Assembly (NCBI GenBank): GCA_963761985.1
Contig: CAVXIT010000010.1
Location: forward strand, 62,001 to 126,000
Direction of reading: 5' to 3'
Source: JACCTH01 sp963761985
GTDB lineage: Bacteria; Actinomycetota; Acidimicrobiia; Spongiisociales; ZC4RG35
Length of the DNA: 64,000 nt
A model generated the notes under the pieces. That model was not told the origin of the DNA. It did not search any database and saw nothing but the letters and a program-made list of their open reading frames with translations. This document shows positions 18,247-26,076 of this stretch, in pieces (the stretch's first letter is position 1; the number at the start of each line of letters is the position of its first letter). The translations under genes and the position numbers were made by a program.

Positions 18247-19293
18247 TCGACCTCGTCGAGACTGACCCGAGCTCCGTTGCGTTGGGCCGACAACGACATC
18301 GCCGCCAGTGCTCGCACCACTTCCAAACCCGCCCACCCGTCGGAAGTCTGATCCTTCTTTCCGAGGAGCCTGGCCACGAACTCTTCGCACTCGGCGCGCA
18401 AGCGGCTCACCGAGCGAAACATTGGGAATCGTGATCGCGCCGTCCCGTATGTTGGCCCTGAAGGAGGCAAAGGTGTCGTGCACCTCTTGAGGGCCATCCT
18501 CGATCCCCTTGTCGTAGATACGTAGTGGTTCGCTCAAATCCATGTCGTTGACCGTAAGCATTTTCCTTGATCCCACAAGTGTCATAAAGCGAGACTTCCT
18601 GGGGCTAAGCCACGAAGCGTGGATGTGAATGAGTACTCCACTGGGATACTCCAATGTGGCAAAGACCGCATCGTCTATTCCTTCATTCAGCCAGCTCCCG
18701 CCACGGCTAGAGACTGCGAGCGGTTTCGTCCCGAGCCAGTAGTTGGCGATGCTGACATCGTGACTTGCCAGGTCCCATGCAGCGCTCACGTCTGTCCGGA
18801 CTGGGCCAAGGTTGGTACGGAGCATGGATCCGTAGTAGAGCTCGCCCAAGTCACCTTGATCGATCAGGCTCTTGGCTGCAGTGATCGCCGGATTGAAAAG
18901 AAACACATGCCCAACCATCAAAATCAAGTTGCTTTGGTCGGCGGATTCACAGAGTTCACGGGCGTGTGTAACTGAGTCAGTGATTGGCTTCTCTACGAAG
19001 ACGTGCTTTCCCGCATCGAGCGCGGCGCGGACAAGGTCGAAATGAGATGAGGTTGGAGTCGAAATAACAACTGCATCGATCGACTGATCTGAGAAGACCT
19101 GGGTTGGGTCACTCAGGAAATCAACGCCAGGAAATCGTTCCGCCAAAGCGCTTCTACGCTCCGCTCGAGGTTCCACCACGGTTTTGACGCGACTGAACCG
19201 ATGGTCATTGAAATTGCGGATTAGGTGCGGCCCCCATTGCCCTCCGCCCAATACTGCCAAAACAGCCTGCTTTTCTTGTTTGGCACTGGCCAT
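18243..19293 (-). CDS. Gfo/Idh/MocA-family sugar dehydrogenase (one frameshift)
   Basis: An NAD(P)-dependent oxidoreductase of about 350 codons. Rossmann motif VLAVLGGGQWGPHLIRNF at the N-terminus, then VVISTPTSSHFDLVRAAL, the catalytic-lysine motif HVFVEKPITDS, and LMVGHVFLFNPAI and DLASHDVSIANYWLG in the substrate domain. The frame changes near 18415; the proper continuation is SVSRLRAECEEFVARLLG, ending SLDEVE-stop at 18243. Left uncorrected, the frame runs on into the aminotransferase and mimics a fusion. The combination with a DegT aminotransferase and a hexapeptide acyltransferase recalls WbpB-WbpE-WbpD, which make UDP-diacetamido-uronic acid, but other amino sugars are possible. Confidence 0.82.
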
Positions 19294-19366
19294 CGCACGA
19301 GACTAGAGAACTAGCTTTCAAATCCCCATCCAGGTCCAAGGCAGGCCTCCGATATTCTGAAACTGG

Positions 19367-20112
19367 ATGTCCTCACCGATCGACACGCTCGTTTTTGTGC
19401 CTGTGTTCAACCAGGAGCGTGAATTCCCGACGGTCCTCGATGAGATCAAGAATGCGAATGTTCCCGGTGTCGATTATCTCCTTGTCGACAATGGTTCGAC
19501 GGATCGGTCATCCGCGCTGATTGAGACGAGCGGGTTGCCTTTTGTTCGACTTGATCGAAATCTCGGCGTCGGCGGCGCCTATAGGGTCGCAATCGCGACC
19601 CGCGAGACAAGCCGGACGCTACGATTCTCAGTGGAATCGCCGCCAACGGGAAGATGCTCGCGGGCGAGTTGCCCCGGCTACTTGAGCCAATTAGATCTGG
19701 AATAGCGGACTACGTAACCGGTAGCAGATTTCTAGTTGGTGGAAGCTATCCCAATCTGCCTTGGTTCAGGCGCGGCGCGATCCCACTGGTGAGCGTGGCG
19801 GCGAGCGTTCTTACCGGGAAACGATTGACCGACGCAACCAACGGCTTTCGGGCCTACCGGCTCGATCTCCTAAAGTCAGAACATGATCGCTTGCAACAAA
19901 AGTGGCTCGACACCTATTCATTCGAGTACTACTTATACGCAAAGGCACTTATAGCTCCTCAAGTGCGCTGTGTTGAGGTCCCCACGACCATGCGTTATCC
20001 CGCAACCGGTTCGTACTCGAAAATTCGGCCTGGTCGAGACTGGATCGCGATGCTTAAACCGTGGGTCCTAGCCCGTTTCGATGGCAAGAAAGTATGGATC
20101 GAGAACTCGTGA
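19367..20112 (+). CDS. Glycosyltransferase family 2 (one frameshift)
   Basis: About 248 codons. The GT-A start TLVFVPVFNQEREFPTVLDE and LLVDNGSTDRSSALI, LDRNLGVGGAYRVAIATRE are in the first frame. After about 19607 the frame changes to DKPDATILSGIAANGKMLAG, ELPRLLEPIRSGIADYVTGS, then TDATNGFRAYRLDLLKSE and VEVPTTMRYPATGSYSKI. One missing G (GAGGAC to GAGAC) explains the break. The N-G-K in place of the usual DxD-Q is seen in some dolichyl-phosphate-mannose-synthase-like enzymes of polysaccharide clusters. The next gene starts 8 bases downstream. Confidence 0.78.
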
Positions 20113-20119
20113 GGTCACT

Positions 20120-20611
20120 GTGAGTTCGTTTATCCACCCAACCGCGGTGATCTACCCCGGAGTCGAGCTCGGCCAGGACGTCTGGGTTGGTCCGCTCGTG
20201 GTCATCGGCACACCCGCCGAGCTCCCCGGCCAATGGGTCGGAGAAGGAGAGGTCACTGTCGGTGACCGAACGGTTATTCGCGAACACAGCTGCCTACAGG
20301 GACCGTCGGTGGTTGGGTCGGATTGCTATCTCATGGACAGAGTTCACATCGCTCATCATTGCAAGGTGGGCAACCACGTCACGATCGCTCCCGGCACCGT
20401 TTTGGCAGGAACGGTGACGATCGGCGACAAAGCTTGGGTTGGGGTAAACGTGTCCATCCACCAAAGGCTGTCAATTGGTGAGGGCGTCATGGTGGGCATG
20501 GGTGCGGTAGTGACTCACGACATTCCGCCTTGGGAGACCTGGTACGGCAATCCTGCCAAATTCCGCGGGCACAATACCGAAGGGATGCGTCGTCACGGTC
20601 AGCATTCGTAG
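20120..20611 (+). CDS. Left-handed beta-helix (hexapeptide) acyltransferase
   Basis: 163 residues from the GTG at 20120, 8 bases after the glycosyltransferase stop. Repeated hexapeptides build a left-handed beta helix: FIHPTAVIYPGVELGQDVWV, GDRTVIREHSCLQGPSVVG, VHIAHHCKVGNHVTIAPGTV, IGDKAWVGVNVSIHQRLSIG, GMGAVVTHDIPPWETWYGNP. The catalytic histidine is likely in HIAHHC. The N-terminus is LpxA/WbpD-like. I infer N-acetylation of a nucleotide amino sugar, possibly the product of the DegT aminotransferase encoded 1.9 kb away on the other strand. The gene ends 1 base from the convergent HTTM-like gene. Confidence 0.75.
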   Translation: MSSFIHPTAVIYPGVELGQDVWVGPLVVIGTPAELPGQWVGEGEVTVGDRTVIREHSCLQGPSVVGSDCYLMDRVHIAHHCKVGNHVTIAPGTVLAGTVTIGDKAWVGVNVSIHQRLSIGEGVMVGMGAVVTHDIPPWETWYGNPAKFRGHNTEGMRRHGQHS

Positions 20612-20612
20612 G

Positions 20613-21917
20613 TCAAAGGGCAGGCAGAAATACATCCTGACAACGAGGCGGTGACTGTTGATCGAGCGCACGTAGGGGCATGAAGCGCCACCACCAAGGG
20701 CCAGGAGTAGCAAGGCCTTCTTCTGCCTGAGTGTCAGAGAGACTGGTAGTGACGCCGTTCCTGATGAAAGTCACTGACACCGACCGATCGACCAAGTACC
20801 GCTGGAACTGGGGGTAGGCGATCAAATAGCCCAAGTCGCGATAGAGCTGCAATCCTGGGTCGGAGCTTTCAATTATCTCCACGGGTCCTTCGTAGCCATC
20901 TCGCAAAGGAAGCGTTTGCGGCACGATGAAGTGGTTGGTTGATCCCTGGGCCGTGACCAGGTTCGAGTACATGTTGAAGCCGTACGCCGTCTTCAGCTCG
21001 GTATAAGGAGTGAGGCCGTTTAGAACAGCCAAGGCAACCACGGCGCCTGCCGCAGGAGTAAGTCTCCAGCCGAGCGGTACTGGCGCCCACTTCCGCAAGA
21101 CGAATCTGAGCCACTGGAACAGGAATGGCACCCAGAGCAGAAAAGGCACAACCGACAGCACCTGCGACGAGAAACCAGTTTGTGGCAAGACAGACAAGAG
21201 CACCAGGACCAACGCCGCGGGCGCCACAACCCACTTGACAATTAGCCCAGTACGCTCGTTCTCAGAGGCTTCCTGTTCGAGTTGGGGAATGAAGGCGCCA
21301 AAAAGGACGAAGAGCACAGCGGTGAAGTCGTAGAAGTGTTGATCAAGGTCAAGGGAGATCACACCGTGAAACAACGAGCCGATAACGATTCCGGCCCATC
21401 GGGTTTTCCGCCAAACAAGCAAGGGAACGATCGAGAGTTCGACAATTGCGGAAGCCCAAATAGCGCCTTTCGCGATCGGCGATTCTGGTGAAACAGTCAA
21501 CAAGCCCCAGCTATTGAGACTTTGGTTCGCGTAGAAAACCGCGCAACTGGTGTTCGGGTCGAAGAAGCCGGTGTTTAGTTTGGCAAAAGCGGCGAAACCA
21601 TAGAAGACGAGTAGAAGCCATCTCAACCCTGCGTTGGTGTTTTGCCCTCGGGTGGCGATGATGACGAGCGAAGCCAAACCCGCAAGGAGCCAGTGATTTC
21701 CGGTTTGGGGCATTTCTGCCACGACTGAAAGAAGGGTCGCGCTCGCGGCGGCTTGAAAAACCGGTCCTGATGGACGGACCAAGAGACTGATTCCGAGAAG
21801 CCCAACCACCAGTTCGAGAATGCCCACAACCGATGGCAGGTCGGGTTGATGCCAGTTGCCGACAACATGAGCGACCAACGCAACCCCAAAGAGCTGACGC
21901 ATTCTTGTCCCGCTCAT
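20613..21917 (-). CDS. HTTM-like polytopic membrane protein
   Basis: 434 residues, intact, with about ten hydrophobic helices and a soluble C-terminal third (YTELKTAYGFNMYSNLVTAQ, YRDLGYLIAYPQFQRYLVDR). The mid-part (FYGFAAFAKLNTGFFDP, then VELSIVPLLVW and GSLFHGVISLDLDQHFYDFT) resembles HTTM domains, the fold shared with vitamin-K-dependent gamma-carboxylase, including the FH pair. The function of bacterial HTTM proteins is mostly unknown. Its start overlaps the GT87-like gene stop by 4 bases, so it belongs to the operon UDP-glucuronate decarboxylase, methyltransferase, GT87, HTTM. Confidence 0.5.
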   Translation of the reverse strand: MSGTRMRQLFGVALVAHVVGNWHQPDLPSVVGILELVVGLLGISLLVRPSGPVFQAAASATLLSVVAEMPQTGNHWLLAGLASLVIIATRGQNTNAGLRWLLLVFYGFAAFAKLNTGFFDPNTSCAVFYANQSLNSWGLLTVSPESPIAKGAIWASAIVELSIVPLLVWRKTRWAGIVIGSLFHGVISLDLDQHFYDFTAVLFVLFGAFIPQLEQEASENERTGLIVKWVVAPAALVLVLLSVLPQTGFSSQVLSVVPFLLWVPFLFQWLRFVLRKWAPVPLGWRLTPAAGAVVALAVLNGLTPYTELKTAYGFNMYSNLVTAQGSTNHFIVPQTLPLRDGYEGPVEIIESSDPGLQLYRDLGYLIAYPQFQRYLVDRSVSVTFIRNGVTTSLSDTQAEEGLATPGPWWWRFMPLRALDQQSPPRCQDVFLPAL

Positions 21918-23069
21918 TGCGATTGATCGTTGGCGGGCTGCCAGATGACTGCTGGCGCGAAGGCCACCGCCGTCAACAAGGCCAATCGGACGAACACGAG
22001 GCTCATGCGACCAAGATCGGGCGAGATCTCAGTTGCTACCCAGATTGCCGCGACCTCCGTCAAGAACCAAACCAATGCGACCACGCGGCCAGCTAGAAAT
22101 CGCTTCCCCTCAACAAACAGCTTGACCACAATTGGAAGGAGGATCACGCCGTACGTGACCCAGGAAATGGGGCTCACGAGAACCGAGAGGACCACGGCGA
22201 ACGCCAGCGCCTGACCTATTGGTCGCCTTGACGAATAGGCCAAACACAGAACTATTCCAAGAAGCACCACAACCAAGACATGCCAGCTGATGTCGAACTG
22301 CTGGCCCAGCACCGCGCTTAGCGAGATGTTCCCCCGAAAAAAGAGCCAGGCGCCTGACCCTCGGCGAAGGAGCTCCAACGCCTCCGACAATCCCACCCCG
22401 AAAGCGGCCAAGCCTGTCACCGTCAACGCTAAGCCCGCTATCGCAAAGCTCCAGAACGCCCGTCGTCCCGTCCGCTTTCATTCCTAGCGGTATTGCCAAC
22501 ATGCCGGGGAACGCTTTCATGACTGTTGCCACGGCCAGGGACGGGCCTGCAATCAGCCTTCCTGATCTCACCAGGACTATCGAGACCAGGAGGGCAACAA
22601 GGGTAGAAAATGTGCCCCAGAGAGTTGCCTCTCGAAACGAAGCCGTTAACGGTGCGAGCGCCAATGGCAGCCAAAGATTCTCGATGGGGATCCCGGTGTA
22701 ACGGGGAATCCAAGTGAGCAGCATCCACAAGAAAGACGCAAAGCCAACAACGCTGGCGAAAGCGTGGGCATGCTCCCAGGGGATTAGCAGGAGCGGAGTA
22801 AGCAAGACCATTGCCCCGGGCGTGCGATAGGCAATGAGCGTTACGGTCGAGTCCTGCGATTGAATTCCCTCGTAGGGAACTTCATATCGCTCCGCGAGCG
22901 ATTCGAAGTCCACCAATGGCGACACACCGTCGGCCAACGCATGGATCAGAACCCATTCGTGAGTCGCATCGGAGCTTCGAGGTGGCATCTGCTGTGCTGC
23001 ATCGATCCAAACCAACAGGGTGACGCCAACGAGGGCCACCAAGGTCAACAGTCGTCGGCTCGGACTCAT
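21914..23069 (-). CDS. GT87-like (DUF2029) membrane glycosyltransferase (one frameshift)
   Basis: About 385 codons of polytopic membrane protein. The first part (MSPSRRLLTLVALVGVTLLV, SLAERYEVPYEGI, YRTPGAMVLLTPLLLIPWEH, ATLWGTFSTLVALLVSIVL, ATVMKAFPGMLAIPLGM) is followed, after a frame change near 22450, by LTVTGLAAFGVGLSEALELL and VLVSPISWVTYGVILLPIVV. The K-x-x-P in the middle and the SPxSW near the C-terminus are the pattern of GT87/DUF2029 polyprenyl-phosphate-mannose-dependent mannosyltransferases. Start and stop overlap both neighbours by 4 and 3 bases respectively. Confidence 0.68.
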
Positions 23070-23770
23070 GTCGTCTGGAGTAACCAGCGGGCTCCTAGAA
23101 GTCGCGGGATCTGCTCCTGGCCGGCATATTCCGGGAACCGTTTCATCTGTCGCTTCGAGATCCCCGACTCATGCATCGTCTCCAAGATGCCAGCCCGCCG
23201 CCGAGGCAGCGTTGATCAGGTCTGCCATGGTCCGGTGATAGAAACGAACCTTGCCCTTGCCGGCCGGTTCGTCGGAGAATCCTCTGCCGAAATAGGTGCC
23301 GGTTCGCCACAGGATTTCGCCTTCGGGCTCCTCGATCGGGGTCGAGCCGGGCGCCGTCCAAATCGGGTGGTTGATGACCATGGCTAGGACTCCGCCAGGG
23401 CGGACTGCTTTTGCGACCTGGGCGAAGAACGTCTCTTCATCCTCGACATGCTCGAGCACGAGCCCGACATAGGCGCCATCGAAGCTCGCTGGCCGCACCC
23501 AACCGAGGTTCGGAAGCACCGTTTGCACCACCGGGCATTCGCTTGCTCGCGATGCGGAGCAACTCGAGGTTGAGATCGCAGCCGACAACCCGCGCACCGT
23601 GGTCGGTGATGCTGCTCGACGAGGCGACCGGTTCCGCACCCGACGTCGAGGTAAAGAGACCCCGGCTGGGGGTCGAGCAGGCTGACCAGCAACGGTGCGA
23701 TCTCTTCGTCATAGGCGGGGTCGGAGGCAAGCTCATCAATCCACCAATCTGCGAGCCGGTCCCACGTCAC
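23066..23770 (-). CDS. SAM-dependent methyltransferase (frameshifted)
   Basis: About 234 codons in at least four frame segments. Start MTWDRLADWWIDELASDPAY at 23770, then LYLDVGCGTGRLVE (SAM motif I). Near 23640 the frame changes to TDHGARVVGCDLNLELLRIA; near 23550 to PASFDGAYVGLVLEHVEDEE and RPGGVLAMVINHPIW. Near 23170 a last change gives LETMHESGISKRQMKRFPEY and IPRLLGARWLLQTT, ending at the TGA that overlaps the GT87-like start. Without this correction the frame would stop at 23169 and lose the conserved tail. The acceptor is unknown; the operon suggests a sugar or lipid-linked glycan. Confidence 0.7.
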
Positions 23771-23788
23771 GGCCCAAACCCTATGTAT

Positions 23789-24793
23789 TTATCGGTTCAG
23801 AACCGTGCTTCTAAACCAGGGCAGGGTCTTCTCGAGACCGGCATGCAGCGAGATCTGGGGCTTCCAACCCAAGAGCTCCTCGGCCTTGGTCGTGTCGGGG
23901 CGGCGCACGTTGGGGTCGTCGACCGGGCGCGGCTGGAACTGAACGCCCGGATGGTTGCCGACCACGTCCTGCACCGACTCGGCCAACGCCAGCATCGTCA
24001 CCTCTTCGGGGTTGCCAAGGTTGACTGGATCCGAGCAATCGGAGAGCAAGAGCCGCAGGATCCCGTCGATGAGATCGTCGACGTAGCAAAGCGACCGGGT
24101 CTGGCTGCCGTCACCGTGGACCGGAAGCGGCTCGTTGCGGAGCGCCGAAGCAAAGAAGGCCGGGATGGCGCGCCCGTCGTGACCGCGCATGCGCGGGCCG
24201 AAGGTGTTGAAGATACGGACAATTCGAGTCGGCAGCCCATGCTGGCGGTGGTAGGCCAGGGTCAAAGCTTCAGCGAATCGCTTCGCTTCGTCGTACACGC
24301 CGCGGGGGCCCACCGGGTTGACGTTTCCCCAGTAGGTCTCAGGTTGCGGGTTGACGAGGGGATCGCCATAGACCTCTGAAGTCGAAGCGAGAAAGAAGGT
24401 GGCGTCTTTCGCCAGAGCGAGACCCAGTCCCTTATGGGTGCCGATGGAACCGACTTTGAGTGTGTGGATCGGCCAGCGGAGATAGTCGACCGGTGAGGCG
24501 GGCGAGGCGAAGTTGAGCACATAGTGAACGTCACCTGGCACATGCAGGTAGTCGGTCACGTCGTAGTCGATCAGCTTGAAATCGCGATTGCCGAGGAGGT
24601 GTCCGACGTTGGCCGCCGAGCCGGTGATCATGTTGTCGATACAGGTCACCTTGGCTCCCGAGTAAGCCATCCACGTGCAGATGTGGGACCCGAGAAAACC
24701 CGACCCACCCAAGACAACCGCGTGCTTGCCTTCGAGCTCCGGAAACGGGGTCAGACCCTGGCTGCGGCCGTTTCCATTCTTGACTTCAACCAT
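23789..24793 (-). CDS. UDP-glucuronate decarboxylase (UDP-xylose synthase)-like epimerase
   Basis: 334 residues, intact. Extended SDR: VVLGGSGFLGSHIC (NAD binding), CIDNMITGSAANV, VLNFASPASPVDYL, the serine and tyrosine-lysine of the active site in FLASTSEVYGDPLVNPQ and GVYDEAKRFAEALTLAY, RIFNTFGPRM and SQTRSLCYVDDLIDGI. SPASPVDYL, SEVYGDP and the YDEAKR block are characteristic of UDP-glucuronate decarboxylases, which make UDP-xylose for surface glycans. A dTDP-glucose dehydratase is less likely. It heads a four-gene minus-strand operon. In the 109-base divergent gap upstream, TCGGGA at 24806-24811 is mirrored by TCCCGA at 24819-24824, a possible operator. Confidence 0.82.
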   Translation of the reverse strand: MVEVKNGNGRSQGLTPFPELEGKHAVVLGGSGFLGSHICTWMAYSGAKVTCIDNMITGSAANVGHLLGNRDFKLIDYDVTDYLHVPGDVHYVLNFASPASPVDYLRWPIHTLKVGSIGTHKGLGLALAKDATFFLASTSEVYGDPLVNPQPETYWGNVNPVGPRGVYDEAKRFAEALTLAYHRQHGLPTRIVRIFNTFGPRMRGHDGRAIPAFFASALRNEPLPVHGDGSQTRSLCYVDDLIDGILRLLLSDCSDPVNLGNPEEVTMLALAESVQDVVGNHPGVQFQPRPVDDPNVRRPDTTKAEELLGWKPQISLHAGLEKTLPWFRSTVLNR

Positions 24794-24950
24794 GTATGTA
24801 CCCCATCGGGAGGGCTAGTCCCGACCTTTACCAAAACGACGAACCTACTTCTCCCAGCCTCGTTCGGCAGTGGTTTGAAGAGGGTCGATCGCCCCTTTTG
24901 AGGTGCGGCGGGATGCTTTACCCGCTTTCCCCCATGACCGATGGAAACTT

Positions 24951-26076
24951 GTGTCTGTGACCGATCAAACAGTGACCGATCCCTCCACTCCCGAGCAGAC
25001 AGGTTATGAACGTCGTCGGGTTGGGACTTGGTTCCTGATCGGTTCGATTACCGGGATTTTTCTCATGTGGACTCAGGCGAGCGCGGTCGGGGGGTGGACC
25101 GGGTTGCTTTCGGTGGGCGAGGACTCACTCCTGCGGCCCCTCATTTCAACGGAGCTTCCGGACCTGGTGGCGGTACCTAATGAAGGCAACGACGGTCAGA
25201 TCTACTACGCGATTGCTCTCGATCTGGGAGGGGACTCGGTTCCCCCGCTTCTCAATGATCCCGAGTTGCGCTATCAGCGGATTGCCTATCCATTCGTGGC
25301 ATCGCTGGGAGGGTTATTGCGCGGGTATCCGCTCTTCTGGGCCATGATTGGGCTCTCCATAGTGGGGCTGGGGCTCGCGGCCGCCGGCATCGAGGAGCTG
25401 AGGTCACTGCTCGGGGTCGGCCGGTGGATTCATCTGGGCGTGGTCCTCAACCCCGGGGTGTGGCTGTCGGTCCGCCAGCTGACACCCGACATGCTCGGAC
25501 TTGGCCTTTGTCTGGCTGCTCTCCCTTTGGCATTGTCGAAACGATGGTTCCCGGCCGTGGTGATCCTGTCCGTTGCAGCACTCACCAAGGAATCGCTGGT
25601 CCTGTTCGCCGGAGGGCTGGCATTGTGGCTGATCATTCAGCGTCGTTGGCGGTCAGGGCTTGGCAATAGGCGCTCTGCCGGTGCTGTCGGTCCTGGGGTG
25701 GTCTTTTGGCGCCAAAGCACTGACCGGTGGCGACGGCCGCATCGGCGGCGGGAATTGGAGTTTGCCCTTCCAGGGTATTTCTGATGCCACCTCTTTTTGG
25801 CCCACGACCCCAACCCGGGAGCAGGTCATGACCGCTATCGCATTGGCGATCGTGCTCGTCGGCTTCGTTGCCTTTGTTCTCACCCGGTCGGTGCTGGCCC
25901 GCTGTCTCCTGTTGCCGTGGCTGGTCCTTCCGCTGGTTACCTCAGAGTGGGTTTGGCGGTTTGGCAATGGATCGCTGCGCGGCTTCGCTCCGATCGGAGT
26001 CCTGGCGGCAATTGCTCTGGCGGACCGACGAGCGCCGTCTGCCGGACAGCTTTCGATCGCGCGCAGGTGGGCTTAG
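24951..26076 (+). CDS. GT-C-like polytopic membrane protein (one frameshift)
   Basis: About 375 codons with some nine hydrophobic helices. The first extracellular loop has NEGNDGQIYYAIALDLGG and YQRIAYPFVASLGGLLRGYP, then LNPGVWLSVRQLTPDMLGLG and LTKESLVLFAGGLALW. Near 25660 the frame changes to ALPVLSVLGWSFGAKALTGG and continues to 26076. The DGQ-x-[FY]...R-x-x-[YR]xxYP...NPGV pattern is shared with 10542-11574 and 32929-34002. The start is uncertain: GTG at 24951 is favoured, since the open frame upstream has no coding character. The gene ends convergently with uvrA. Confidence 0.58.

Noticed and set aside
17383..19293. A 636-residue open frame that looks like a dehydrogenase-aminotransferase fusion.
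   Set aside because: The proper dehydrogenase C-terminus is found in another frame and ends at 18243, overlapping the aminotransferase ATG at 18246. The fusion arises from an indel near 18415.
23411..24379. A 322-codon plus-strand frame opposite the UDP-glucuronate decarboxylase and methyltransferase.
   Set aside because: Antisense shadow without family resemblance.
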